A stretch of DNA of 64,000 nt from Amycolatopsis jejuensis (GTDB taxonomy: Bacteria > Actinomycetota > Actinomycetes > Mycobacteriales > Pseudonocardiaceae), in assembly GCF_000717335.1 (NCBI RefSeq), contig NZ_JNYZ01000010.1:261778-325777 (forward strand), in the 5' to 3' direction. This document shows, one piece after another, positions 41,562 to 49,619 of this stretch (its first letter is position 1; each line of letters opens with the position of its first letter). A program made the position numbers and the translations under genes. A model generated the notes under the pieces. The model searched no databases and was not told the origin of the DNA. It was given only the letters and a program-made list of their open reading frames with translations.

Positions 41562-43217
41562 CTAAACCTGGATCTGGCCGGCGAGCTGCTGGATGTGGAT
41601 GAGCACGAACTCGGCGGGCTTCAGCGGGGCGAACCCGACCAGTACGTTCACGATCCCACGGTCGATGTCGTTCTGCGGGTTGTTCGTCGCGTCGCATTTC
41701 ACCAGGTAAGCGTCCTTCGGAGTGCGGCCCTGGAAAGCACCCTGCCGGAACAGCGTGTTCATGAACGCACCCACGTTGAGCCGGATCGACGACCACAACG
41801 GCTCGTCATTCGGTTCGAACACGACCCATTGCGTACCGCGGTAAAGGCTTTCCTCGACGTACAGCGCAAGCCGCCGCACCGGCAGGTATTTCCATTGGTT
41901 CGCAAGAATGTCCGCGCCGCGTTGCGTCCGCGCACCCCACACCACATTCCCGACTGACGGCAACCCGCGCAAGCAGTTGACGCCGAGTGGGTTGAGCACG
42001 CCATTCTGCCGATCGGTGAGCTGCACGGAAAGCGCACTGACGCCATTGAGCGTCGCCTCGGTTCCGGCCGGCGCCTTCCAAACGCCACGCTGGACATCCG
42101 TACGTGCCCACGTTCCGGCGATCACCCCGCACGGCGGGAATTCCCGGACCGCGTTCTCCTGATGGGGGTCCGGCTGCTTCACCCGCGGGAAATACAATGC
42201 CGCGTTGCGCGCGGAATCCGTGTTCAGTACGAATCCGGACGCCTTTACCGCCGTCGCAACGGCATTGGGCGCCTGCCAGTTCGGGTCCGGGTCCACGATG
42301 AGCATTGCCCGGCGTTCCACGCACAATTCGAGCGCGGCGGACAGGATGTTCGCCGTACCACCGATCAGCCCCGGCTCGCCGGGAAGGCACAGCATGTTGA
42401 AGATGTCGGTCTTCAAGAGCGCGTACAGCCCGGTCTGGGCGGCACGGTCACCGAGGTAGTCCTCGCTTCTCGGCGCGGGACCGTCCGCGCCTTGCGCCGC
42501 CGCGGTGTACCAGACGTCTTTCTTGTCGTCCGGGAACGGGTCCTGCCCTTCGGCCAAACCGGTGGAAGAATGCGCGGTCGGGCGCTTTTCGCCGTTCTCG
42601 ATCTTTCCGATCAGCCGTGACGAAGCGAGGACGTTTTTCAGCGCACGCGAGCTCGTCACGTCGCTGCTCACATTGAGGTAATGCTCGGTGGCATTCCGGG
42701 CCGAGTCGCGAATGGTGAGGTTGTACAGCTTGCCGTCCGGATCGGGGGCAGTTTCGTAATCGACACGGGCGCGCAGGGTTCCGTTCGCCCACGTTCCCGG
42801 ACCGGTCGCGTACAGGGTCGGTCCGTTCGGCAGGGCAATCGACGCGGGCGCGGCCTTGGGCGGCGCAGCTTCCTCAGCGTCCCCGGCATTCCCAGCCTCA
42901 CCGGCATTCCCGGCGTCCCTGGCGTCGGCGGGCGCCGGAGCTGGCGGTGAAGTCCCCACCACCCGCACGATTTCCGCTTCACTGCCGCCATTCTGGTAGA
43001 ACTGGTAGACCGCGTAGCTGAGCGCGCTCCCCGCGTCCAGGCCGCCGAACTCCTGCTCGTAGTCCTCCCAGCTCGTGATGTGCACGGCCTGGTCGGCCGC
43101 CCCGCGCGGGGCGGTGCCGAGGAAAGCCGCAATCGAGGTGGGCACCCCGGTGATGGTGCGAACCGCGCTCGGCAGCTCGTCGATGTAGACACCCGGAAAG
43201 GTGGGCGTGATGGGCAT
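41562..43217 (-). CDS. CIS contractile tail sheath protein
   Basis: 551 residues. N-terminus TFPGVYIDELPSAVRTITGV followed by TSIAAFLGTAPRG is the universal sheath start, and the C-terminal domain (FVLIHIQQLAGQIQV preceded by NVLVGFAPLKPAEF) is the conserved sheath handle. Around residue 95-120 is an Ala/Asp/Glu-rich insertion (GNAGEAGNAGDAEEAAPP) that would lie on the outer surface. A single sheath gene is present. Its own 34-bp direct-repeat promoter (43289-43256) precedes it by 38 nt, with GGAGGGAGA as ribosome-binding site. The contraction of this protein drives the tube through the target membrane. Confidence 0.95.
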   Translation of the reverse strand: MPITPTFPGVYIDELPSAVRTITGVPTSIAAFLGTAPRGAADQAVHITSWEDYEQEFGGLDAGSALSYAVYQFYQNGGSEAEIVRVVGTSPPAPAPADARDAGNAGEAGNAGDAEEAAPPKAAPASIALPNGPTLYATGPGTWANGTLRARVDYETAPDPDGKLYNLTIRDSARNATEHYLNVSSDVTSSRALKNVLASSRLIGKIENGEKRPTAHSSTGLAEGQDPFPDDKKDVWYTAAAQGADGPAPRSEDYLGDRAAQTGLYALLKTDIFNMLCLPGEPGLIGGTANILSAALELCVERRAMLIVDPDPNWQAPNAVATAVKASGFVLNTDSARNAALYFPRVKQPDPHQENAVREFPPCGVIAGTWARTDVQRGVWKAPAGTEATLNGVSALSVQLTDRQNGVLNPLGVNCLRGLPSVGNVVWGARTQRGADILANQWKYLPVRRLALYVEESLYRGTQWVVFEPNDEPLWSSIRLNVGAFMNTLFRQGAFQGRTPKDAYLVKCDATNNPQNDIDRGIVNVLVGFAPLKPAEFVLIHIQQLAGQIQV

Positions 43218-43255
43218 GGCCGTCTCCCTCCGCGGCCGCTCGGCCGTGGTCCGTG

Positions 43256-43289
43256 AGCGTGCACTGGTTCCGTCACCGCGGCGTCACGT
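43256..43289 (-). promoter_or_regulatory. BTAD/SARP-type direct-repeat promoter C (sheath operon)
   Basis: On the minus strand: octad ACGTGACG (43289-43282), 3 bp, octad CGGTGACG (43278-43271), 9 bp, then CACGCT (43261-43256) as -10. Period 11 bp. It overlaps the stop codon of the 71-aa gene (43275-43273) and lies 38 nt before the sheath ATG. Confidence 0.72.
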
Positions 43290-43488
43290 CGCCGTCTGCG
43301 GGGCCGATCCGGCGGAGCCAGCGGGCTACCGAAGCAAGCACTTGGTCGTGCGTGGTGAGCACCACCGACGTCACCGCGGCGGTACGCACGTCGGTGGTGG
43401 TCGTGATGCGGACCCGCAGCAGTCCGTCAGGAGTCCGCCACGCCCGAAGGACGTGCAACGCGACCTGCTCCGGGTCCGCACCTTCCAT
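43273..43488 (-). CDS. 71-aa small protein at head of CIS operon
   Basis: 71 residues from the ATG at 43488 (MEGADPEQVALHVLRAW). It looks genuine: a helix, then alternating strands (LLRVRITTTTDVRTAAVTSV) and a C-terminal helix (TTHDQVLASVARWLRRI). No family recognised. The -10 of promoter B ends 7 nt before the ATG, so the predicted transcript starts at or within a base or two of the start codon, i.e. is leaderless. Its stop codon overlaps the repeats of the sheath promoter. Dedicated control by its own copy of the promoter suggests a role in the CIS, perhaps regulatory or as an assembly factor; that is inference. Confidence 0.6.
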   Translation of the reverse strand: MEGADPEQVALHVLRAWRTPDGLLRVRITTTTDVRTAAVTSVVLTTHDQVLASVARWLRRIGPADGDVTPR

Positions 43489-43495
43489 GTGGTGC

Positions 43496-43529
43496 AGTAC
43501 AACGGTTTCCCGTCACCGCGCCGTCACCC
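43496..43529 (-). promoter_or_regulatory. BTAD/SARP-type direct-repeat promoter B (71-aa gene)
   Basis: On the minus strand: octad GGGTGACG (43529-43522), 3 bp, octad CGGTGACG (43518-43511), 9 bp, then TGTACT (43501-43496) as -10. Period 11 bp. The first octad includes the stop codon of the BTAD gene. The ATG at 43488 is 8 nt downstream of the -10. Confidence 0.75.
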
Positions 43530-44237
43530 GAGCAGGGCGCGTACCTCCGGGCCCGGCGACACCCCGAGCTCGGCCCGCAGCATTTCCGCCAGCGCACGAT
43601 AAACCCGCACGGCCTCGCCGCGATTCCCTTCGAGCAAATGCACGCGGATCAGGCAGCGGTGCGCGCTTTCCCGCAACGGCTCACCTTCCACGGCGGTGAG
43701 TGCCGCGTCGACCGCCTCGGAAAACCGGCCCGCCTCCGCGAGCCGTTCGGCCAGGCATTCCAGGGCGTGCAAGCGAAGCTGCCGCCAGCGCTCGCGGTAG
43801 ACGAACAGCCAATCGTCGTACCAATCCGGCAGCAGATCGGTGGCCAGCAGGCCGATCACCGGCTCGCTGTCCTCCGGCAATTCACCGCCGGAAGTGGTGA
43901 GCGAGCGCGCGAGGCTCACGGCGGCCCGCGCGTCGACGGCCACCGTATCGGCCAGCGAAAGCCAATCCGAAGCCGCACTCACCAGATCCCGATGCACCCG
44001 GCCGACCCGCCACAAGGTGGTCCGGAGGCTGGCCGCCCCGTGTTCTTCCGACGAATCGACCCACAACGCGTGCGCGACCTCGGCGCGGCGCACGGGTCTG
44101 TCGCGGAGCGCGAGATACGTCACCAATCGTTGTGCAGCACGGGAAATCGGCCGCTCACCCACTGCGAAGGTCGGCAGCAGCTGCACGACGAGCACCGATT
44201 CTACTTCTCCCACCGTTTTCATCTGTGAAACGACCAT
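43524..44237 (-). CDS. BTAD/SARP-type transcriptional activator in the CIS locus
   Basis: 237 residues from the ATG at 44237. The N-terminus is an OmpR-like winged helix (AQRLVTYLALRDRPVRRAEVAHALW, of which RRAEVAHALW is the recognition-helix region, followed by ASLRTTLWRVGR). The C-terminal 140 residues are the bacterial transcriptional activation domain (DLLPDWYDDWLFVYRERWRQLRLHALECLAERL ... HRCLIRVHLLEGNRGEAVRVY). There is no ATPase or TPR extension, so it is a minimal SARP. SARPs bind direct repeats with 11-bp spacing next to the -10; four such sites occur in this locus. It has no such repeat in front of its own gene, where a CGATGA-CGA-TCATCG palindrome occurs instead. Confidence 0.88.
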   Translation of the reverse strand: MVVSQMKTVGEVESVLVVQLLPTFAVGERPISRAAQRLVTYLALRDRPVRRAEVAHALWVDSSEEHGAASLRTTLWRVGRVHRDLVSAASDWLSLADTVAVDARAAVSLARSLTTSGGELPEDSEPVIGLLATDLLPDWYDDWLFVYRERWRQLRLHALECLAERLAEAGRFSEAVDAALTAVEGEPLRESAHRCLIRVHLLEGNRGEAVRVYRALAEMLRAELGVSPGPEVRALLG

Positions 44238-44323
44238 GCGAACCGAACACCCTCCCCCTCGATCTTCGACTATCGATGATCGTCATCGGCCCCCGGCCGC
44301 GCCATCCGTGCTACCACGTAACT

Positions 44324-45721
44324 TCAGCCCAGCAGCCGCTGCTCCCGCAGGAAGGCGAGGAACTGCAGGTACGTGCGATCGGTGAAGGCATTCGCCGGCC
44401 AGATCTCGTCACCCGGCCGCACCGCGGGGCCAGCCATTCGGCGGTACCGGGCATTGATCGCCTCGGACACGCGGATGAACACGCCCACGTCCCCCACCGA
44501 TGCGATCCGCCGCGCCACCGGCACGCCCTGGGACTCCCCGGCGAGAAACCGGTCCAGCGTCGTGGCCGCGATCACCCGCGTCAGGTACCCGCCGAACTCT
44601 CGCCACGCCTGCTGCTCGACCGGCGTGTATCCAGTGAGGTTCCAGCCTGCCGGGTCGAGGATGCCGACCACGCTGCCGAACAGCTGCGCTACCGCGCCAC
44701 CGATCCCGCGTCCGATCGCGCCTGCGGTCTGCGTGCCGGACGCGAGACCGGTCGCGACCGACTGGGTCCACGCGGCAATGGCCGGGGCAACTGTGTCCAC
44801 CGCGCTGACCCCGTAACTGCCGGACACCCGCGCGCCCGCCTCGGCGCCGAGGCTGAACGCCGCCGCCACCCAGCCCTCCTCTCCCGAGAAGAGGCCGGTA
44901 CTGACCGAAAATCCCACTCCCGCCAGTAGTTTCACCGCGACGTTAAGGCTCCCGCCCGCGTACGCGCCGGAGACGTTGCCCGCCTGCCCGAGCGGGCCGA
45001 GCCGGACCGCCACGACGACCGATTCACTGCCGCCCGCGGTCACCCCGAGGCCGAGTTCGGCGTAACCGATGATGTCGGTGGTGACCTCGCCGGATTCGAG
45101 GTTGACGAAGACCATCGTGTCCTGTCCGGCGCCCACCCCGACCCCCGCACCGGCGTTGCCCGACGCCCGCAGCCCCAGCGCCGTGCCCGTGACCGCCCAC
45201 CCCAGCAGGTGAAGCACCGAGGTCAAGGTGGTGACCGCGGCGCGCGCGGCTTCGAACACCGGCCGGCCACGGAGATTCGTGACGACCACCTTCGAGTCGG
45301 CCTGTCGTGCGAGACCGGGGGCGCTGGCCCCGGCCACCGGCACGGGCCCGCCGGTGCCGCGGACCACCTCGGCCGCCGCCTCGTCCGCCGACCGGTCGAG
45401 CGAATGGCCGACGGCGAACCCGGGTGCGGCACCACCGCCGCGACGTTGCTGCACGACGTGCGCCAGCTCGTGCGCGAGCGTGTATCTGCCGGGTTCAGAC
45501 TCCGGCCGGTATTCGCCAGGGTCGAAAACGATCTGCTCGCCGACGGTGTACGCCTTCGCCCCAAGCTGCGTCGCGGCCGGGTCCGAATGCACCCGTACCC
45601 GGCTGAAGTCCTGGCCGAACCGCTGTTCCATGAACTGCCGGACTTCCGGTTCGAGGGGATGCCCGCCCACCGGCTCGGGACCGGCGGGCACCGGCTCACC
45701 GGCCATCCGGATCCGCTCCAC
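44324..45721 (-). CDS. DUF4157 (eCIS-core) protein, candidate CIS cargo/effector
   Basis: 465 residues from the GTG at 45721, with GGGAGGGG upstream. Residues 20-95 are a DUF4157/eCIS-core domain: PLEPEVRQFMEQRFGQDFSR, VRVHSDPAA and the zinc motif HELAHVVQQ (84-92). This domain marks proteins associated with or loaded into extracellular contractile injection particles. From residue 160 the protein turns Gly/Ala/Val-rich with alternating beta pattern (LGLRASGNAGAGVGVGAG, VRLGPLGQAGNVSGAYAGGS), then an Ala-rich helical part and a charged C-terminus. The middle resembles membrane-inserting or pore-forming regions, so a membrane-acting toxin is a reasonable hypothesis. It has its own copy of the CIS promoter. 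Confidence 0.8.
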   Translation of the reverse strand: MERIRMAGEPVPAGPEPVGGHPLEPEVRQFMEQRFGQDFSRVRVHSDPAATQLGAKAYTVGEQIVFDPGEYRPESEPGRYTLAHELAHVVQQRRGGGAAPGFAVGHSLDRSADEAAAEVVRGTGGPVPVAGASAPGLARQADSKVVVTNLRGRPVFEAARAAVTTLTSVLHLLGWAVTGTALGLRASGNAGAGVGVGAGQDTMVFVNLESGEVTTDIIGYAELGLGVTAGGSESVVVAVRLGPLGQAGNVSGAYAGGSLNVAVKLLAGVGFSVSTGLFSGEEGWVAAAFSLGAEAGARVSGSYGVSAVDTVAPAIAAWTQSVATGLASGTQTAGAIGRGIGGAVAQLFGSVVGILDPAGWNLTGYTPVEQQAWREFGGYLTRVIAATTLDRFLAGESQGVPVARRIASVGDVGVFIRVSEAINARYRRMAGPAVRPGDEIWPANAFTDRTYLQFLAFLREQRLLG

Positions 45722-45755
45722 CTGCGACCCCTCCCGATCACTGGACCACCGCCGC

Positions 45756-45789
45756 AGTGTGATCGGGAAGCGTCACCGCCCCGTCACCG
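45756..45789 (-). promoter_or_regulatory. BTAD/SARP-type direct-repeat promoter A (DUF4157 gene)
   Basis: On the minus strand: octad CGGTGACG (45789-45782), 3 bp, octad CGGTGACG (45778-45771), 9 bp, then CACACT (45761-45756) as -10. Period 11 bp. The first octad includes the LuxR-gene stop codon. The DUF4157 start lies 34 nt downstream with GGGAGGGG between. Confidence 0.77.
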
Positions 45790-48621
45790 CCGGTCGCGGG
45801 CCCACTGCGCGAGCCGGACGCGCGATTTCAGGCCGAGTTTGCGGTAGACGTTGCGCAGGTGCGTTTCCACCGTCCGCTCGCTGAGGAACAAGGCGGTCGC
45901 AATGTCCGCATTGGACAGTCCTTGGCCGACCAGCTTCGCGATCTCGGTTTCCCTTCGGGTGAGCGGGCCCGAGCGCGGCGCCGGGATCGAATGTCCTTGT
46001 TTGGCAATCCGATGCGGCCAGGGAACACTCCCGGCGGCGGTGAACGCAGCCGTCGCAGCGGCGGCGACCACGTCCGCTTCGGACGGTTCCAGCAGCTCGG
46101 CAAGTTCCAGTTCAGCTTGGGCGGCAAGTAAAATCATGCCGAGGTCTCGCAAGGCGGTGGCGGCCGACCGCAGCCGCGCCACCGCTTCGTCCTGCTTTCC
46201 CTGCGCTGCATCGATGAATCCCTGCTGCCGATCCGCAAGCGCGTGCAGTACCGGCGAACTGCCGCCCCCGGCACGGAGAATTCCGGCGATCCGGTCGGCC
46301 TCGGTGAAATCGCTCAGCTGTACCGCGGCGTACCCGGCGAACGCGATCCGGAGGCAGTTGAGCTGGGTGTCCCCGAACGGCGGCGTGTCAGCAAGCGCCG
46401 GAGCTTCCGCCGCGACCCCGCGGCGCAAGGCCAGCGACGTGGCCGCCAGGTCGAGCGCGTCGACGAGGTCGATCTGCGAAGGGTCGTAATGCCGACGTGC
46501 GCCGGCCAGATCCTCGGCCGCCTCGGCGAGAGCGCCGCGCTCGGCGCGGATGAACGCCCGCCCGGCCAAAGTGCGTCCCACCAACCGATCCTGCCCGACC
46601 CGGCGGGCCTCCGCCACCGAACTGTCCATTTCGGACAACGCCGTACGCAAGTCCCCGGCGAAGTACCGGGTGGTGGCCAGCATCGTCTGCAGGTAACAGG
46701 TGGCCGACGGAAGCCATTGCCGGACCGGCGGTGTACTGCTGACGTCCGCGACCCGGATCGCGGTAGCGAGGTCACCGCTCAAAGTGGACAGTCCATTGAG
46801 CATCATCCGCGGAGCGAACGCGAGATGTGGCGCCTCGTCTCCACACCGTGCGGCGAGTTCCAGCGCGCTGCTCAGCTCGGCGGCGGCAGTCCCGACGTCG
46901 CCGGACAACGCGGCAAGCGAACCCGCCCCGAGGTGCGCCACCGAACGCGCGCTCGGAGTGTCGCTTGTGGACGGTAACGCCACGAGCTCTTGGGAAATCA
47001 AGGCCAGCTCGGGAAAATCGCCGTGCCGCAACGCGATGATCCAGTGAATCATCAGCCGCATCGGCGGATCGGTCTCCGGGCGGCGGCCGCTGGCCCGCGC
47101 GAGACCGACCGCCGCGGGCAGGTTTCCCCGTTCGACTTCGAGCACCGCTTGCAGATGCCGCCACGCCCGCCGTCCCTCGGCGTCCTGCCCGCGACGCTCG
47201 CTGAGCGCGACCGCGTCCCGCAACAACTCGGCGGCCTCGTCCAACCGGCCTCGCCCTTGCTGCAGCCGAGCCAGGTCGACGAGCAACGCAGGCACCGCAT
47301 CGGGCCGCGTGTCACGCGCCCGGCGCAACGCAGCGGACAGGTACTCGGCGGCTTCGGTCAAATCCCCCACCGTGAGCGCACGATTCCCGGCGGCACTGAA
47401 CACCTCGATCGCGCGGTCCACCGGAACGCTGTCACCCCCGGCCGCGTAATGCGGCGCGGCGGCCACCGTGCGATCGGCGTTGTGCAGCGCCGCGCCGATG
47501 GCCGCGTGCAGCGTCCGCCGTTCGGCGAGGAGGAGCTCGTAATAGACCGCCTCGGCGTAAAGCGGATGCGCCACTTGGTAATGCGGCTCGGCATCGGGCC
47601 GTCGCTCGGTGACCAGCCGCCTGCTGACGAGCCGCCGCAACGCCGCGTGCAGGGCCCCGAGATCCAGCCCCGACACGTCGGCCAGCACCTCCGAGCGCCC
47701 GTGCGTCCCCGCGACCGCGACCACTTCGAGCAGCCGCCGGTCGAGGTCGCCGAGGTGCGAAATCTGCTCCCGCACCACGTCCCGGATCACCTCGGGCAGC
47801 GGACCGGACATCCGGCGCGCGGCAAGATGCCTGGTCAGCGCAACCGCGAACAAGGCGACCCCGGACGCCCTCGAGGTGACCGCCCGCAGCAGCGCGACCG
47901 GCGGCGGCGTACCCATGACGTGCCGCACCAGATCCCGTACCGCACGGTCGCTGAGCGGGGCGAGGTCGAGCAGCCGCCCCGACGGATGCCGCCGGGTCGC
48001 CTCGGCCATCGCGTCGAGCGCGTCGTTGCCCACCCCCGACCGGAAACACGCGAGCACGAGCAACGGCAGATCGTCCGCGTTCCGGCCGAGGTAATGCAGG
48101 AGTTCGATCGTCCCCCGATCAGCGCAATGCAGATCGTCGAGCACGAGCAGTACCGGGTTGCGGTCCGCGAGCCGGCGCGTGACGGCGAGCACCGATTCGT
48201 ACATCCGGGTGCGTTGCAGTCCGGGATCGCCGGTGTCCGTGGCCCGCAGGTCAGGGAACAAGGCCGCAAGGTTTCCGCTGTCCGGCCCGGAACGCAGCTG
48301 CCCGCGGAAAGCCTGGACGACCGGCGCGTAGGAAAGCCCCGACAGCAATGGGTCCGCCCGGCCCTCGATCACCGTGAATCCCTTGCCCCGCGCCACCCCG
48401 ACGGCCTCGGCCGCCAGCCGCGACTTGCCGATCCCGGGCTGCCCGCACACCAGCACGGTGCCACCGCGCCCGGTGCCGGCGGCCGCAATCGCCTCGGTCA
48501 GCACGGCGAATTCGGCATTGCGCCCGACCAACGGCGCCTGCGTTTCGGTTTCCCGGCACGCGACGATGGACCCACCCTCTCCCCGGAATGAGTCCGCTCT
48601 GCCAGCCGGTGCCGCCTCCAT
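45784..48621 (-). CDS. Large LuxR-family (LAL-type) ATP-binding regulator of the CIS locus
   Basis: About 945 residues from the ATG at 48621, chosen because CGGGGAGG lies 7 nt upstream; a GTG at 48693 would add 24 residues. An AAA_16/STAND module starts LVGRNAEFAVLTEAI, with Walker A VCGQPGIGKSRLAAEA and Walker B VLLVLDDLHCAD. A long TPR-like helical region follows. The last 70 residues are a LuxR helix-turn-helix (LTRRETEIAKLVGQGLSNADIA, then SERTVETHLRNVYRKL). LAL regulators integrate signals to switch on gene clusters. It is the first gene of the CIS-side block and its stop overlaps promoter A. A comparable LuxR gene flanks Streptomyces CIS loci. Confidence 0.9.
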   Translation of the reverse strand: MEAAPAGRADSFRGEGGSIVACRETETQAPLVGRNAEFAVLTEAIAAAGTGRGGTVLVCGQPGIGKSRLAAEAVGVARGKGFTVIEGRADPLLSGLSYAPVVQAFRGQLRSGPDSGNLAALFPDLRATDTGDPGLQRTRMYESVLAVTRRLADRNPVLLVLDDLHCADRGTIELLHYLGRNADDLPLLVLACFRSGVGNDALDAMAEATRRHPSGRLLDLAPLSDRAVRDLVRHVMGTPPPVALLRAVTSRASGVALFAVALTRHLAARRMSGPLPEVIRDVVREQISHLGDLDRRLLEVVAVAGTHGRSEVLADVSGLDLGALHAALRRLVSRRLVTERRPDAEPHYQVAHPLYAEAVYYELLLAERRTLHAAIGAALHNADRTVAAAPHYAAGGDSVPVDRAIEVFSAAGNRALTVGDLTEAAEYLSAALRRARDTRPDAVPALLVDLARLQQGRGRLDEAAELLRDAVALSERRGQDAEGRRAWRHLQAVLEVERGNLPAAVGLARASGRRPETDPPMRLMIHWIIALRHGDFPELALISQELVALPSTSDTPSARSVAHLGAGSLAALSGDVGTAAAELSSALELAARCGDEAPHLAFAPRMMLNGLSTLSGDLATAIRVADVSSTPPVRQWLPSATCYLQTMLATTRYFAGDLRTALSEMDSSVAEARRVGQDRLVGRTLAGRAFIRAERGALAEAAEDLAGARRHYDPSQIDLVDALDLAATSLALRRGVAAEAPALADTPPFGDTQLNCLRIAFAGYAAVQLSDFTEADRIAGILRAGGGSSPVLHALADRQQGFIDAAQGKQDEAVARLRSAATALRDLGMILLAAQAELELAELLEPSEADVVAAAATAAFTAAGSVPWPHRIAKQGHSIPAPRSGPLTRRETEIAKLVGQGLSNADIATALFLSERTVETHLRNVYRKLGLKSRVRLAQWARDRR

Positions 48622-48747
48622 GTGCCAGCCTCCCCGGAACAGCTCCCGACGAATCGTACCGCCGAACAGCGCAGCGACGAGTGAATTTCTCACCGCGCTG
48701 AATGGCTGCCAATGATCGCTGCGACATTCGGGTAGGTCGGTCCGGCG

Positions 48748-48773
48748 GCTGTTGCGGACCGTGGAGCAACAGC
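48748..48773. other. 8-bp inverted repeat in the LuxR upstream region
   Basis: GCTGTTGC (48748-48755) pairs with GCAACAGC (48766-48773) in the 193-bp region between the GntR stop and the LuxR start; a CCAA-CCGA-TTGG palindrome follows at about 48777. It could end the GntR transcript or be an operator for the LuxR gene. No T tract. Confidence 0.35.
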
Positions 48774-48814
48774 GCCAACCGATTGGCGTAACGGCCCGGA
48801 ATCCGGCGGCGAGA

Positions 48815-49504
48815 TCAAACCTGGTTCGGCTCGTCCTCCGCGCAGCTGATCAGCAACTGCGCCGTGTGCGCGATGTGGTCCCGAAGCAGTTCCGCCGCCA
48901 GCTCGCCATTGCGGGACAACGCCGCGTCGAGCAACGCCTTGTGCTCGCCGGGGAGATCACGGTCCGGTTCGTCGCCGAAGGTTACCGACCACCGCAGGTA
49001 CAGCTCCGCCTCCTCGCGCAGGGTGCGGGCGGTGGTGAGCAGCCGCCGGTTACTGCAGCCGTCGAGCAGCGCCAGATGGAAGGCGGCATGGGCTTCGGAC
49101 CAGGCGTCGCTGGGGCGGTCTGGAGCATCGGGGTCGGCGAGCGGCGTGCGTTCGAGCAGATGGTGCGCGGCCACCGCGCGCGCCTCCCACTGCACATCGC
49201 CCTCGAACACCGACAACCGCAGCACGAGAGATTCGATCTCCACGCGCGCCTTGGTCAGGTCGGCGAGATCCTCGTGCGACAGCGGCGTGACCGTGTACCC
49301 CAAGTGCGGCTTGGTCTTCACCAGCCCCTCGGCGGTCAGCCGGGTGAGCGCCTCCCGCGCCGCGCCGACGCTCGTGGAGTACCGCTCGGACAGCTCGGGG
49401 AACTTCAGCCGCTGACCCGGCGTCATCCGGCCGCCCAGGATGTCGGCGCGCAGATCCCGGTAGACGCCCTCGGCGCGCGTGTTGCCCGCTGGTTCCCGTG
49501 CCAT
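48815..49504 (-). CDS. GntR-family (FCD) transcriptional regulator
   Basis: 229 residues from the ATG at 49504; in-frame ATGs at 49513 and 49522 are alternatives. The N-terminal winged helix is GntR-like (GVYRDLRADILGGRMTPGQRL, then VGAAREALTRLTAEGLVK). The FCD effector domain follows with its ligand/metal residues: an Asp/Glu-rich EIESLVLRLS helix, AHAAFHLALLDG (His) and GEHKALLDAAL (His). FCD regulators of this kind sense carboxylic acids and repress catabolic genes. It is divergent from the aromatic-degradation operon, with the palindrome AACTTTCGAAAGTT in between. Confidence 0.9.
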   Translation of the reverse strand: MAREPAGNTRAEGVYRDLRADILGGRMTPGQRLKFPELSERYSTSVGAAREALTRLTAEGLVKTKPHLGYTVTPLSHEDLADLTKARVEIESLVLRLSVFEGDVQWEARAVAAHHLLERTPLADPDAPDRPSDAWSEAHAAFHLALLDGCSNRRLLTTARTLREEAELYLRWSVTFGDEPDRDLPGEHKALLDAALSRNGELAAELLRDHIAHTAQLLISCAEDEPNQV

Positions 49505-49537
49505 GGACTCCATGGTAGTCAATACGAATCTAGGTGC

Positions 49538-49551
49538 AACTTTCGAAAGTT
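49538..49551. promoter_or_regulatory. Operator palindrome between FCD regulator and catabolic operon
   Basis: AACTTTCGAAAGTT is a perfect 14-bp palindrome in the 115-bp divergent spacer, and the AT-richest point of it. It is the likely binding site of the FCD-GntR regulator for both promoters. Confidence 0.6.
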
Positions 49552-49619
49552 TATTGCGTCATCGAATCTCGGCGGGTACAACTGGGAGGCATCGAAGCCG
49601 GAAGCAAGGGAGCCCTCGC

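Noticed and set aside
22281..43217. Type VI secretion system
   Set aside because: No TssJ/L/M membrane complex, no TssA/K and no two-ring ClpV; the single AAA+ module is the eCIS form.
22281..48621. Prophage
   Set aside because: No integrase, terminase, portal, capsid, holin or lysin genes; the AAA+ ATPase, DUF4255 cap and DUF4157 protein are eCIS features.
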